Notes: generated by a model from the letters alone, not told the origin. 64,000 nucleotides of DNA from Flavobacteriaceae bacterium (GCA_021648755.1 JAKISG010000003.1:70448-134447); one strand, 5' to 3'; counted from the first letter of the stretch, positions 7,959-19,417 are shown. Made by a program: numbers and translations.

Positions 7959-10703
7959 ATGGATAAATTTTCATTTTTAAATGCAGTACACACAGGTTTT
8001 ATTGAAGATTTGTATCAAAAATACCTAAAATTCCCAGATGCAATTGAACCCAGTTGGCGAAGTTTCTTTCAAGGCTATGATTTAGCAAATGCCAATTTTT
8101 CGTTAACAGAAGAAGATCAAAATACAATTGTAGTTCCTGAAAAAGTACATAAAGAATTTCAAGTCATCGAAATGATTAACGCATATCGATCTAGAGGACA
8201 TTTGTTTACAAAAACAAACCCAGTAAGAGAACGTAGAAAATATGTGCCAACTTTAGCCTTAGAAAATTTTGGACTAACAAACAACGACTTAAATACGGTT
8301 TTTGAAGCAGGAGAAATATTAGGAATTGGAGGTCAAACCTTAAAAGAAATTATAAAACACCTTAACGAAATTTATTGCGACTCTATAGGTGTAGAATATA
8401 TGTATATTCGAGACCCTAATGAAATTAAATGGTGGCAAAATAAATTAAATAAAAATAATAACCACCCGAATTACAATTTAAAAGCAAAAAAATATGTACT
8501 TTCTAAATTAAACCAAGCCGTAACTTTTGAACGTTTTTTACAAACAAAATATGTAGGTCAAAAAAGATTTTCACTAGAAGGTGGTGAGACTTTAATACCA
8601 GCAATTAGTGTCGCATTATTTAATGCAGTAAAAGATTTTGGCGTTAAAGAAACTGTCATAGGTATGGCGCATCGTGGTCGTTTGAGTACCCTGATCAATA
8701 TATTTAGAAAACCAGTTCGTGAACTATTTAGTGAATTTGAAGGTAAAGACTTTGAAGATAAAAATATTGATGGCGACGTTAAATACCACTTAGGCTTAAC
8801 TTTAAATAAAACGTATCAAAACGGATTAAGTATTAAGATGAATTTAGTACCAAACCCTTCACATTTAGAAGCCGTTGACGCTGTCGCGGAAGGAATCACT
8901 CGTGGAAAAATAGACAGAAAATACAAAGGTGATAACTCAAAAATATTACCCATATTAGTACATGGCGATGCTGCAATTGCAGGACAAGGTATTGTATATG
9001 AAGTAATACAGATGAGTAAACTTAACGGCTACACAACAGGAGGGACAATACATATTGTAGTAAATAACCAAATAGGATTTACCACCAATTATTTAGATGC
9101 AAGATCAAGTACCTATTGTACAGATATTGCAAAAGTAACCTTGTCACCAGTTTTACATGTAAATGCAGATGATGCTGAGGCCGTTGTACATGCAATGGAA
9201 ATGGCATTAGAATTTAGAATGAAATTTAAACGCGATGTATTTATTGACTTATTAGGTTACCGAAAATACGGACATAATGAAGGTGATGAACCCCGTTTTA
9301 CACAACCAAACTTATATAAAACAATTGCTAAACACGACAACCCATTTAAAATCTATGCAGACAAACTAATTGCTGAAAATTCAGTGGATGCCGCTTACGT
9401 AGAAAAAATCACCGCTACTTTTAAAGCAATGCTCGAAGAAGAGTACACAAAATCTAAAAAAGACACCACTTCAAACATAAAACCTTTTATGAATTCAAGT
9501 TGGAAAGGCTTTACTAGAAAATATTTAAAAGATATGCTATTACCTGTAAAAACAGGTTATCCTAAGAAAAAATTAGAAGGCATTGTAAAAGTAATTTCTA
9601 CAACACCAAAAGACGTAAAGTTCATTCGTAAAGCAATAAGAATTTTAAATGCTAGAGATAAAATGGTTTTTGAAACCAACACCTTAGATTGGGGAATGGC
9701 AGAAAACCTAGCATATGGCTCTTTATTAGAAGAAGGATTTAATGTACGAATTTCTGGTCAAGACGTAGAAAGAGGAACATTCTCACATAGACATGCTATT
9801 TTAAGAGATGAAGTTACCGAAAAAAGAATAAACCTGTTAAATACAAACCCAAATAATAAAGGCGAAATGTATATCTACAATTCACACCTATCAGAATATG
9901 GTGTTTTAGGTTTCGATTACGGCTACGCTATGGCAAACCCAAATACCTTAACCATTTGGGAAGCACAATTTGGAGATTTCTCTAATGGTGCTCAAATTAT
10001 ATTTGACCAATACATCGCAGCAGCCGAAGATAAATGGAAACTCCAAAACGGAATTATAATACTTTTACCTCACGGTTACGAAGGACAAGGCTCTGAACAC
10101 TCATCAGCAAGAATAGAACGTTATTTACAACTTTGCGCAATAGACAATATGAATGTTGCTAATTGTACCACACCAGCAAATATTTACCATTTGTTAAGAC
10201 GACAAATGAAACGTGATTTTAGAAAACCATTAATTGTATTTACACCTAAAAGTTTATTACGCCACCCAAAAGCAGTTTCTCCAATAGAAGAATTAGCAAC
10301 AGGCGAATTTCAAGAAGTAATAGACGATACTTTAGATACAAAAAAAATAAAAAAATTAGTATTTGTCTCTGGTAAATTCTATTACGACCTACTAGCAGAA
10401 AGAGAAAAACTAGATAGAAATGACATTGCATTAATTAGAATAGAACAACTGTTCCCTTTACACAAAGAAAAAATACAAACAATAATAGATAAATATAAAA
10501 ATGTAACCAATTATATTTGGGCACAAGAAGAACCAAGAAATATGGGCGCATGGAGTCATATGTTAGAACGCTTTGATATGGTAAGGCTACAAGTATGTTC
10601 AAGACCATTCTATGCAGTTCCAGCAGCAGGATCTAGCGCAAGATTTAAACGAAGACACCAACGTGTAATTAATAGTGTTTTTGAAGATGAAGTTAAAATG
10701 TAA
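7959..10703 (+). CDS. sucA: 2-oxoglutarate dehydrogenase E1 component
   Basis: 914 aa, normal for the thiamine-diphosphate-dependent E1 of the TCA-cycle 2-oxoglutarate dehydrogenase complex. The N-terminus (SFLNAVHTGFIEDLYQKY) is the E1 docking helix. Conserved blocks include MAHRGRLSTLIN, VPNPSHLEAVD, GDAAIAGQG (from about residue 336, Mg/ThDP region), NNQIGFTT, and a C-terminal transketolase-like part with SGQDVERGTFSHRHA and LLPHGYEGQGSEHSSAR. It works with SucB, encoded 48 bases downstream, and with a dihydrolipoamide dehydrogenase not found here. It has its own promoter box and is divergent from rplU. Confidence 0.97.
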   Translation: MDKFSFLNAVHTGFIEDLYQKYLKFPDAIEPSWRSFFQGYDLANANFSLTEEDQNTIVVPEKVHKEFQVIEMINAYRSRGHLFTKTNPVRERRKYVPTLALENFGLTNNDLNTVFEAGEILGIGGQTLKEIIKHLNEIYCDSIGVEYMYIRDPNEIKWWQNKLNKNNNHPNYNLKAKKYVLSKLNQAVTFERFLQTKYVGQKRFSLEGGETLIPAISVALFNAVKDFGVKETVIGMAHRGRLSTLINIFRKPVRELFSEFEGKDFEDKNIDGDVKYHLGLTLNKTYQNGLSIKMNLVPNPSHLEAVDAVAEGITRGKIDRKYKGDNSKILPILVHGDAAIAGQGIVYEVIQMSKLNGYTTGGTIHIVVNNQIGFTTNYLDARSSTYCTDIAKVTLSPVLHVNADDAEAVVHAMEMALEFRMKFKRDVFIDLLGYRKYGHNEGDEPRFTQPNLYKTIAKHDNPFKIYADKLIAENSVDAAYVEKITATFKAMLEEEYTKSKKDTTSNIKPFMNSSWKGFTRKYLKDMLLPVKTGYPKKKLEGIVKVISTTPKDVKFIRKAIRILNARDKMVFETNTLDWGMAENLAYGSLLEEGFNVRISGQDVERGTFSHRHAILRDEVTEKRINLLNTNPNNKGEMYIYNSHLSEYGVLGFDYGYAMANPNTLTIWEAQFGDFSNGAQIIFDQYIAAAEDKWKLQNGIIILLPHGYEGQGSEHSSARIERYLQLCAIDNMNVANCTTPANIYHLLRRQMKRDFRKPLIVFTPKSLLRHPKAVSPIEELATGEFQEVIDDTLDTKKIKKLVFVSGKFYYDLLAEREKLDRNDIALIRIEQLFPLHKEKIQTIIDKYKNVTNYIWAQEEPRNMGAWSHMLERFDMVRLQVCSRPFYAVPAAGSSARFKRRHQRVINSVFEDEVKM

Positions 10704-10751
10704 AATGAAAAGTGTAATATTCAAAATTCAAAATAAAATAAATAGCATATT

Positions 10752-11966
10752 ATGATACTAGAAATGAAAGTTCCTTCTCCAGGAGAATCAATTACAGAAG
10801 TAGAAATAGCACAATGGTTAGTAGAAGATGGCGATTATGTAGAAAAAGACCAACCAATTGCCGAAGTAGATTCAGATAAAGCAACACTAGAACTTCCTGC
10901 TGAAGAAAGTGGTATAATAACGCTTAAAGCAGCAGAAGGTGACGCAGTTGCCGTTGGAGCAGTAGTATGCTTAATTGATGTAGATGCAGAAAGACCAGTG
11001 AGCACGACACCTAACACCCAAAACCCAAAACATAACACCCAAAACCCAAAACCCAAAACCCAAAACATAACACCTAAAGAGACTTATGCAACAGGCACTG
11101 CGTCACCAGCAGCAAAAAAAATATTAACAGAAAAAGGAATAGATGCAAGTAACATAAAAGGGACAGGAAAAGACGGTAGAATTACCAAAGAAGATGCAAC
11201 AAAAGCAATACCATCTATGGGGGCACCAACCTCTGGTGGCAATAGAGGGTCTTCTCGTAAAAAAATGTCTATGCTACGTCGTAAAGTAGCACAACGCCTA
11301 GTTTCAGTTAAAAACGAAACAGCGATGTTAACCACCTTTAATGAAGTTAACATGCAACCCATATTCGATTTACGTAAAATTTATAAAGAAGACTTTAAAG
11401 CTAAATACGGTGTAAGTCTAGGCTTTATGAGTTTCTTTACAAAAGCTATAGTTAGAGCATTAGAAATCTATCCAGGTGTTAACTCTATGATTGATGGTGA
11501 TTTTAAAATAATACATGATTTTATAGACATATCCATAGCAGTATCTGGACCAAAAGGATTAATGGTTCCTGTAATTAGAAACGCAGAAAACCTAACCTTT
11601 AGAGGTATAGAATCCGAAGTTAAACGATTGGCAATAAGAGCAAGAGATGGACAAATTACAGTTGATGAAATGACAGGAGGAACATTTACCATTACCAACG
11701 GTGGTATTTTTGGCTCAATGCTATCAACACCAATTATAAACCCACCCCAAAGCGCCATTTTAGGAATGCATAATATTGTACAAAGACCAATGGCAGTTAA
11801 TAATGAAGTAGTAATTCAACCAATAATGTTTGTTGCATTATCTTATGATCATAGAATTATCGACGGTAAAGAATCTGTTGGATTTTTAGTTACAGTTAAA
11901 GAAGCCTTAGAAAACCCAATAGAATTACTAATGAACGGCGATGCAAAAAAAGCCTTAGAAATGTAA
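10752..11966 (+). CDS. sucB: Dihydrolipoamide succinyltransferase (E2 of 2-oxoglutarate dehydrogenase)
   Basis: 404 aa. The lipoyl domain has [10 protein letters not shown] with lipoyl-Lys43. A linker (about residues 85-109) is encoded by a tandem heptamer repeat. The E1/E3-binding domain has [14 protein letters not shown] and [15 protein letters not shown]. The catalytic acyltransferase domain ends with [16 protein letters not shown] (His367, Asp371). The enzyme transfers succinyl groups to CoA in the TCA cycle. It is cotranscribed with sucA. The Asn/Pro/Lys/Gln/Thr linker is unusual compared with the Ala/Pro linkers usual in E2 proteins. Confidence 0.96.
   Translation: MILEMKVPSPGESITEVEIAQWLVEDGDYVEKDQPIAEVDSDKATLELPAEESGIITLKAAEGDAVAVGAVVCLIDVDAERPVSTTPNTQNPKHNTQNPKPKTQNITPKETYATGTASPAAKKILTEKGIDASNIKGTGKDGRITKEDATKAIPSMGAPTSGGNRGSSRKKMSMLRRKVAQRLVSVKNETAMLTTFNEVNMQPIFDLRKIYKEDFKAKYGVSLGFMSFFTKAIVRALEIYPGVNSMIDGDFKIIHDFIDISIAVSGPKGLMVPVIRNAENLTFRGIESEVKRLAIRARDGQITVDEMTGGTFTITNGGIFGSMLSTPIINPPQSAILGMHNIVQRPMAVNNEVVIQPIMFVALSYDHRIIDGKESVGFLVTVKEALENPIELLMNGDAKKALEM
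11006..11078 (+). repeat. sucB: Heptamer minisatellite inside the sucB linker
   Basis: The DNA is built from CCCAAAA-type heptamers in blocks of two and four, separated by AACAT/AACACC units. They encode the linker [17 protein letters not shown]. Three heptamers equal 21 bases or seven codons, so copy-number changes in threes stay in frame, whereas single-unit changes would frameshift the catalytic domain. Confidence 0.8.
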
Positions 11967-12011
11967 CTCTTAGCTATAAATAAAGAAACGAAAGTTCTTT
12001 TAAAGAACAAT

Positions 12012-13163
12012 ATGAATAAAACCAAACTAATAAGAATAACAACAGTACCCATATCTTTAGAAAAACTATTAGAAAATCAATTGACATTTATGTCAAATTA
12101 TTTTGATATAACTGCAATCTCATCAAATAAAAAACAATTAAAAAAATTTGGAATTGAAAACAATATCAAAACCAAACATATTGAATTAACCCGAAAAATA
12201 ACACCACTACAAGATTTAAAAGCGTTATGGAAACTCTATAAATTTCTAAAAAAAGAAAAACCAGAAATTGTACATAGCCATACACCAAAAGCAGGAACAA
12301 TAGCAATGTTAGCAGCAAAATTAGCAGGAGTTCCAAACCGTTTACATACCATTGCAGGTTTACCATTACTAGAAACAAAAGGCATAAAACGCACCATTTT
12401 AAATATAGTTGAAAAAATTACCTATGCAGCAGCCACTCAAATATTACCAAACTCTTATGGCTTAAAACAGATTATTCTTGTTAAAAAATTTTGTAAAGAA
12501 TCAAAATTAAAAGTAATTGCCAACGGAAGTTCTAACGGAATAAATACCGCCTATTTTAACCCTGCTAATTATTTAGAAACAGAGAATGAAAAATTACGAA
12601 AAAGAATAAATATTTTAAAAAATGATTTTGTTTTCATTTTTGTTGGCAGATTAGTATCTGATAAAGGAATTAATGAGTTAGTAAATGCTTTCGAAAATAT
12701 CAACAACAAATTCACCAATACAAAATTACTACTTGTTGGCGCATTAGAAACAGAACTAGACCCTTTAGAAAACAAAACCATAGTTAAAATAAAAAACCAT
12801 AACAATATCATTTCGGTTGGTTACCAACAAGATGTTAGACCCTACTTTGCTATAGCAAATGTATTGACTTTCCCAAGTTATCGAGAAGGTTTTCCAAACG
12901 TTGTTTTGCAAGCTGCAGCAATGAATTTACCAAGTATAGTTACCAACATTAATGGTTGTAATGAAATTATTAAACACCATAAAAACGGTTTAATTATTCC
13001 AGTAAAAGACAAAAAAGCCTTGTTTGTAGCAATGAAAGAATTAGTACTAAATACTGCTTTGAGACAAAAATTAATACAAAACTCTAGAAAAAGTATTACA
13101 ACACGCTATAACCAACAATTGGTTTGGGAAAAACTCTTGCAAGAATACAAATTACTTGACTAA
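12012..13163 (+). CDS. Glycosyltransferase family 4-type protein
   Basis: 383 aa, GT-B fold. The N-terminal Rossmann half has EIVHSHTPKAGTIAMLAAKLAGVPNR. The C-terminal half has FVFIFVGRLVSDKGINELV, and the donor-binding block is SYREGFPNVVLQAAAMNLPSI. The second Glu of the usual EX7E motif is Gln here; I recall this same variant in related flavobacterial enzymes. It probably adds a sugar to a surface polysaccharide or lipid carrier in the cytoplasm. It lies 45 bases behind sucB, an unusual neighbour with no visible terminator between. The substrate cannot be inferred. Confidence 0.85.
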   Translation: MNKTKLIRITTVPISLEKLLENQLTFMSNYFDITAISSNKKQLKKFGIENNIKTKHIELTRKITPLQDLKALWKLYKFLKKEKPEIVHSHTPKAGTIAMLAAKLAGVPNRLHTIAGLPLLETKGIKRTILNIVEKITYAAATQILPNSYGLKQIILVKKFCKESKLKVIANGSSNGINTAYFNPANYLETENEKLRKRINILKNDFVFIFVGRLVSDKGINELVNAFENINNKFTNTKLLLVGALETELDPLENKTIVKIKNHNNIISVGYQQDVRPYFAIANVLTFPSYREGFPNVVLQAAAMNLPSIVTNINGCNEIIKHHKNGLIIPVKDKKALFVAMKELVLNTALRQKLIQNSRKSITTRYNQQLVWEKLLQEYKLLD

Positions 13164-13211
13164 ACTAGCCAAAAATAATTACCATTTAATGCGATTATTT
13201 AATATGAAATT

Positions 13212-13244
13212 TTTGTTAAAAAACAATAACTTATTGTACTTTTG
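13212..13244 (+). promoter_or_regulatory. pfkA: pfkA operon promoter
   Basis: TTTG (13212-13215), 21 bases, then TACTTTTG (13237-13244). This is a good Bacteroidota -33/-7 pair. The TTG at 13242 that opens the longer reading frame lies inside the -7 box, so it cannot be the start. Transcription should begin just before the ATG at 13263, leaving a very short leader. Confidence 0.7.
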
Positions 13245-13262
13245 TATTTCGCAAAAATTTTT

Positions 13263-14249
13263 ATGACCAGTCAAATTAAAAAAATAGCAGTGATGACTTC
13301 CGGAGGAGATGCGCCAGGAATGAATGCCTGTATTAGAGCAGTAGTAAGATCCTGTGCCTATTATCATATAGAATGTTTTGGAATCTATAGAGGTTATCAA
13401 GGTTTAATTGAGGGTGATTTTAAACAATTCAATGCCCGTTCTGTACACCATATTATTCACAAGGGAGGTACAATTTTAAAAACAGCAAGGTCAAAAGAAT
13501 TTAGAACCAAAGAAGGTAGAAAAAAAGCATATAAAAATTTAAAAGATAATAAAATTGATGCTTTAATATTAATAGGAGGCGATGGTACTTTTACAGGAGG
13601 AATGGTCTTTTACCAAGAATATAACTTTCCGATAATAGGTATTCCAGGTACAATAGATAATGATATATTTGGTACAAATTATACAATTGGCTATGATACA
13701 GCACTAAATACAGTAATAGACGCAATAGATAAAATTAGAGACACAGCCAGTTCTCATAGCCGATTAATTTTAGTCGAAGTTATGGGGAAAGACGCAGGAT
13801 TTATTGCCTTAAATGCAGGAGTAGGAGCAGGAGCAGAAGAAATATTAATACCAGAAGAAAAATTAGGATTAAAAAGACTATTGCAATCACTAAAAAGAAG
13901 TAAAAGAAGCGGAAAATCATCTAGTATTGTAGTCGTTTCAGAAGGAGATAAAATAGGTAAAAACGTATTTGAGTTAGCAGATTATATAGAAGCTAATTTA
14001 CCAGAATATGAAGTGAGAGTGTCCGTTTTAGGACATATGCAAAGAGGAGGTTCGCCAAGCTGTTTTGATCGCGTATTAGCATCAAAATTAGGCGTAAGAG
14101 CAGTAGAGATGCTATTAGATAAAAAATCTAATATAATGGTTGGGTTTTTAAATAATAAAGTAGTAACAGTACCTTTAGAAAAAGCCGTAAAAGGAAAACA
14201 TGCCATAAATGAAGAACTATTAAGAATGTCAGATATATTATCGATATAA
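13263..14249 (+). CDS. pfkA: ATP-dependent 6-phosphofructokinase
   Basis: 328 aa from the ATG at 13263. The nucleotide-binding start KKIAVMTSGGDAPGMNACIRAV, IGGDGTFTGG (from about residue 104), GIPGTIDNDI (the catalytic TIDND), and MGKDAGFIALNAGVGAGAE are typical of PfkA. It commits fructose-6-phosphate to glycolysis. It is the first gene of a tight operon: a small lipoprotein gene follows after 10 bases and gapA 4 bases after that, so two glycolytic enzymes are expressed together. The start is supported by the promoter, which covers the upstream TTG. Confidence 0.96.
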   Translation: MTSQIKKIAVMTSGGDAPGMNACIRAVVRSCAYYHIECFGIYRGYQGLIEGDFKQFNARSVHHIIHKGGTILKTARSKEFRTKEGRKKAYKNLKDNKIDALILIGGDGTFTGGMVFYQEYNFPIIGIPGTIDNDIFGTNYTIGYDTALNTVIDAIDKIRDTASSHSRLILVEVMGKDAGFIALNAGVGAGAEEILIPEEKLGLKRLLQSLKRSKRSGKSSSIVVVSEGDKIGKNVFELADYIEANLPEYEVRVSVLGHMQRGGSPSCFDRVLASKLGVRAVEMLLDKKSNIMVGFLNNKVVTVPLEKAVKGKHAINEELLRMSDILSI

Positions 14250-14259
14250 TTTAAAATTA

Positions 14260-15766
<1,507 letters not shown>

Positions 15767-16083
15767 AAGCATCTCCAAAAACAATAGAACGATATAAAAT
15801 AAAGAGCCTGTACTTGTTAAAAGGAAACTCACTAAAAAAATTTGAAGAATATAAAACCAATAATATAAGAATTGCAAAATTACCCGTAAATAGCCAAAGA
15901 CTTAACCTCTTAATGATATTTTACATGAAAAGCAACCTACTAGAAGCAATTAAATAGAAAACTTACATAGTATCAAGTTTGCTGTAATATTCCTGTTGCT
16001 ACTATTTGGGTCTGTTTTTCGCCAATATTTTACATCTACTATGACACCTTTAATAGATAGTGTTGGGTTTAATAGAAAAATAA
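15767..16083. other. Gene-free stretch after gapA with possible coding remnants
   Basis: No complete gene is visible. On the plus strand, one frame is open from 15766 to 15957 and reads like protein (KASPKTIERYKIKSLYLL, then -LKKFEEYKTNNIRIAKLPVN-, then RLNLLMIFYMKSNLLEAIK). A second, overlapping frame reads HSIKFAVIFLLLLFGSVF and runs to 16096. The shift between them suggests a decayed gene, perhaps ending in a membrane segment. There is no start codon or ribosome site. It could be chance in AT-rich DNA. Confidence 0.35.
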
Positions 16084-16695
16084 TTAAATTTTCATAAGTA
16101 TACTATTGTCATAATTTGATACTTGTTTTTTAAAATCAGAAAAATAGGATTTACGAATTACTAATTTATAATAACAATTTAAATCCATTTGTTTTTCAAT
16201 AACCTTTACATCAAATTTTTTTATCATTTTCATTACTGTATTTAAATCTTTATATTCAAAAGTAAGGCTAATGTATTTTTTAACTGTTTTTTTTGTAATT
16301 TTTGCAATTTTTAAAGCATTACTTGCCCCTTTTTTATAGGCAAAAATTAAACCGCCAACACCTAATTTCGTTCCACCATAATACCTAACTACAATGATTA
16401 AAACATTAGTGATATTTGCAGCTAAAATTTGTCCATAAATTGGTTTTCCAGCACTGTTATTTGGTTCTCCATTATCATTTGTTCTATAAGTAATGATATC
16501 GACTCCTAATTGCCAAGCATAACACCAATGTCTTGCTTTTGCATGTATAATTTTTACTTGGTTGATGTGATTTTTAATCTCCTCTTCGGTCTCTACAGAA
16601 AAAGCATAGCCTATAAATTTACTTCCTTTTTCTTTGTAAACTTCACCAACAGAATCACTTGCAACAGTTAAATATGTATATTTCTCATTTTTCAT
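16084..16695 (-). CDS. YigZ/IMPACT family protein
   Basis: 203 aa. The central motif NDNGEPNNSAGKPIYGQI and the block VVRYYGGTKLGVGGLI are diagnostic of the UPF0029 (IMPACT/YigZ) family. A C-terminal half of the DUF1949 type follows. The family is soluble and linked to translation-stress responses in eukaryotes; the bacterial role is poorly defined. It ends in a 3-residue tail MKI. It abuts the EamA gene upstream on the same strand with no gap, so the two are probably co-transcribed. Confidence 0.85.
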   Translation of the reverse strand: MKNEKYTYLTVASDSVGEVYKEKGSKFIGYAFSVETEEEIKNHINQVKIIHAKARHWCYAWQLGVDIITYRTNDNGEPNNSAGKPIYGQILAANITNVLIIVVRYYGGTKLGVGGLIFAYKKGASNALKIAKITKKTVKKYISLTFEYKDLNTVMKMIKKFDVKVIEKQMDLNCYYKLVIRKSYFSDFKKQVSNYDNSILMKI

Positions 16696-17559
16696 TTAAA
16701 TAAATAGAGTAATTAGTAAAATTGCAATAACGGAGAGTATAATACCAAAATAGTTCATTTTAGATAGTTTTTCTTTAAAAAGTAATAGACCAATAATAGA
16801 AGAAAGTAGCACAATACCTACATTGTTTACAGTAAAAATAGTTGAACTATCTAGACCTTTAGTTTGTAATGCTTTTAGTAAAAAATAAATGGAAAAATAA
16901 TTTGGTATGCCTAAAATAACCCCTGCAATTAGGTTTTTAAAACTTAATTTTAATTTTTTACTTATGACTAAGTATATCATTACAATAAAACCTAATAAAA
17001 CGGCAACTAAAAAAATGGTACCTGTATAAATTGCTGTTTCATTTGCTTGTACAAAGTTCTTTTCTATATATTTAAGTAAAGTATCTAAAGTCCCCGAACC
17101 TAAAAATAAGACGATTGGTAAATACAACAGTTTTATATTAAATACCTCTCCTTTTTTAACGGAAGAAAAATAGACTGCAATTAAAGCCAAAATTATTCCG
17201 ATAATTTTATACAGCCCTATGGCTTCTTTATAAATTAAAATTCCGAATAATATGGGGATTACAACGCTCATTTTACTAGCAACTGCTACAACAGAAATTC
17301 CCATTTTTTGTACTGTTTTTGCCATTACATTAAAAATTATTATAAATAAAAAGCCTAAAATGACGGCTCCAAAAAACCATTTTTGCTTTGGTATTTCTAG
17401 CAAACTATAAGTTACATTAGACTGTGAATACGCTACTAAAAAAGCAAATAAATAGTTAAAGACAATTGCTTGAAATGTATCTACTTTGTATTTGTCAAAA
17501 AGTTTAAAAATAATAAACAGTAAGGCATTTACTAAAACGCTTAAAACTATATATATCAT
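16696..17559 (-). CDS. EamA/DMT-superfamily membrane transporter
   Basis: 287 aa with about ten hydrophobic segments, matching the 10-TM drug/metabolite transporter fold made of two EamA repeats. Motifs such as VVAVASKMSVVIPILFGI in the first repeat and SSTIFTVNNVGIVLLSSIIG-LLFKEKLS in the second follow the family pattern, where a short loop precedes the last helices. It probably exports a small metabolite or acts as a permease in the inner membrane. The substrate is unknown. It is immediately upstream of yigZ. Confidence 0.8.
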   Translation of the reverse strand: MIYIVLSVLVNALLFIIFKLFDKYKVDTFQAIVFNYLFAFLVAYSQSNVTYSLLEIPKQKWFFGAVILGFLFIIIFNVMAKTVQKMGISVVAVASKMSVVIPILFGILIYKEAIGLYKIIGIILALIAVYFSSVKKGEVFNIKLLYLPIVLFLGSGTLDTLLKYIEKNFVQANETAIYTGTIFLVAVLLGFIVMIYLVISKKLKLSFKNLIAGVILGIPNYFSIYFLLKALQTKGLDSSTIFTVNNVGIVLLSSIIGLLLFKEKLSKMNYFGIILSVIAILLITLFI

Positions 17560-17718
17560 TGGCTTGGTAATTATTAATTTAATTATTGTAACGGATTAAT
17601 TCCGTTTTTTGTTATTATATTTATTTTATCAATAAAAATTTTTCTTTTAGATTATTTTCATTCAATATAATTAAGAACTATCTTAATTAGTTTGCCAGAA
17701 AGACTATAATAATAAGTT

Positions 17719-18771
17719 TTAAATTGCTTCATTATTTATTTTTACAACTAATTGATCTTCTAATATTTTTTTATTAAAAATGATTATTCCTTTTAATTTG
17801 GGCGCTTTAATACCGTTTTCTAGAAGAAAATTACCATAAAAAACACGTGCCTCGTCCCATAAATTAGTTGTAATAAAATGCTGTAAGGTCTGTCTGCCCC
17901 CTTCTATAATAACTGATTGTACCTTATATTTATACAACACATTACAAATTTGTTTTGCAATATTTGCATCAAAGTTTATACACTCAAATATTAAGTTTTT
18001 TTTATTTTTTTGAATGATTTTTGAAGTAAATATAATTGTTTGTATGCTTTGGTCTAAAACATGAAAGTTAGTAGGAATTCTTAAATTATTATCTAGAATT
18101 ACTCTTATCGGGTTTTCACCTTTAAAAGTTCGTGTGTTTAATTTGGGGTTATCACTTACAACTGTATTTGTACCAACTAAAATAGCCTGTTCTTCACTTC
18201 TAAACTTATGCGTTAATTGTTGTGAGTATTTATTGCTAATCCAAATTGGCATAACTTTTTCTTTTTTTAATTGACCAATAAAACCATCTTTACTTTCTGC
18301 CCATTTTAAAATAATATAAGGTCTTTTCTTTTCATGAAAAGTAAAAAATCGTTTGTTTAAATTAAAACAAGATTTCTTTAAAACATTAATTGTTACTTCA
18401 CAATCATTATCTTTTAAATATTGAATTCCATTTCCTTTAACTAAACTATGGGTATCTTTAAGACCAATAACTATTTTTTTAATTCCTTTTTTAACAATTA
18501 AATTACAACAAGGTGGTGTTTTTCCGAAATGTGAACATGGTTCTAAACTAACATATAAAGTGGCTTTTGAAATATTTTTAAGATACACGTCCTTAACCGA
18601 ATTTATACAATTTACTTCTGCATGATTTCCTCCAAAAGGGCTTGTAAATCCTTCGCCAATAATAGTATTTTTATAAACCAAAACAGCACCAACCATTGGG
18701 TTTGGAGCGGTTGTTCCTAAGCCTAATTTTGCTAACTGTAAACACCTTTTTATATAATATTCGTTAATCAC
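17719..18771 (-). CDS. ribD: Bifunctional riboflavin biosynthesis deaminase/reductase
   Basis: 350 aa. The N-terminal deaminase has the zinc site NHAEVNC (His50, Glu52) and PCSHFGKTPPCC (Cys79, Cys88). The C-terminal reductase has PYIILKWAESKDGFIG and VIIEGGRQTL, which bind NADPH and the ribosylamino-uracil. Both steps of riboflavin synthesis are therefore in one cytoplasmic protein. No other rib gene is adjacent, so the gene is dispersed from the pathway. The 3' end is followed by about 160 bases with no recognised signal, separating it from the EamA gene. Confidence 0.95.
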   Translation of the reverse strand: MINEYYIKRCLQLAKLGLGTTAPNPMVGAVLVYKNTIIGEGFTSPFGGNHAEVNCINSVKDVYLKNISKATLYVSLEPCSHFGKTPPCCNLIVKKGIKKIVIGLKDTHSLVKGNGIQYLKDNDCEVTINVLKKSCFNLNKRFFTFHEKKRPYIILKWAESKDGFIGQLKKEKVMPIWISNKYSQQLTHKFRSEEQAILVGTNTVVSDNPKLNTRTFKGENPIRVILDNNLRIPTNFHVLDQSIQTIIFTSKIIQKNKKNLIFECINFDANIAKQICNVLYKYKVQSVIIEGGRQTLQHFITTNLWDEARVFYGNFLLENGIKAPKLKGIIIFNKKILEDQLVVKINNEAI

Positions 18772-18834
18772 TTAATTTTAAAATTTTTGGTAACAATTTT
18801 TACATATAATTTTAAATTTGTTTTTTATTTTGCC

Positions 18835-19365
18835 TTATATATTTAAGTACATATCAACAAGACCTTCTGGAGTTTTAACTTTAATTGTTTTATTGCTTCT
18901 ATTTACAGCAACTAAAAAGGCATCTATCGGAACTAGTAATTCTTTACCATCATTATTTTTAATTATAAAAAAATCTTGTGCTGTAGTATCGTTTATAGAT
19001 TTTAGAACTCCAAGTTCGCCGTAATTTTCATCAATAATAGTAAAGCCAATTACTTCGTGGTAATAAAATTTATTACCCTCTAGTTTTGGTAATAAAGTTA
19101 GCGGTAGGTAAACTGCTTTTTTTAGTATATTTTCGGCATCTAACTCGTTATCTATATCTTCAAATTTCACTCTTAATTGATTGCCTTTTTGTAATAAACT
19201 TTCTGTGACAAAAAATGGTAAAAGTGTGTTTTTTAGCTCTAAAAAAACAGTTTCTAAGTTAGTGTAAAGTTCAGGGTCATCTGCATCTAATACAATTACG
19301 ACTTCACCTTTAAAACTATGTTTTCGGGCAATAATTCCTAAATAAAAACAATTTTCCTTTTTCAT
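18835..19365 (-). CDS. rimM: 16S rRNA processing protein RimM
   Basis: 176 aa. The start YLGIIARKHSFKGEVVIVLD is the RimM N-terminal domain. The central KFYYHEVIGFTIIDENYGELG and the end LVPIDAFLVAVNR belong to the PRC-barrel domain, with a tail TPEGLVDMYLNI. RimM helps 30S maturation and binds S19. It lies behind rpsP, the usual neighbour, separated by a terminator-like hairpin. The usual trmD/rplS partners do not follow; ribD comes next after 63 bases. Confidence 0.95.
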   Translation of the reverse strand: MKKENCFYLGIIARKHSFKGEVVIVLDADDPELYTNLETVFLELKNTLLPFFVTESLLQKGNQLRVKFEDIDNELDAENILKKAVYLPLTLLPKLEGNKFYYHEVIGFTIIDENYGELGVLKSINDTTAQDFFIIKNNDGKELLVPIDAFLVAVNRSNKTIKVKTPEGLVDMYLNI

Positions 19366-19382
19366 AAAAATGTAGAAAATTA

Positions 19383-19417
19383 AAAGACCTCACAAGTTAA
19401 AAACCTGTAAGGTCTTT
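19383..19417 (-). terminator. Hairpin between rpsP and rimM
   Basis: AAAGACCT / AGGTCTTT (19383-19390, 19410-19417) with further partial pairing inside (ACA/TGT). Located 40 bases after the rpsP stop. It may attenuate, rather than fully block, read-through into rimM. Confidence 0.65.

Noticed and set aside
10246..10431. Minus-strand hydrophobic frame inside sucA
   Set aside because: It is a shadow of the sucA coding sequence, with no promoter or ribosome site.
13242..13262. TTG start of a longer pfkA frame
   Set aside because: The codon lies inside the -7 promoter box, and family members begin at the ATG at 13263.
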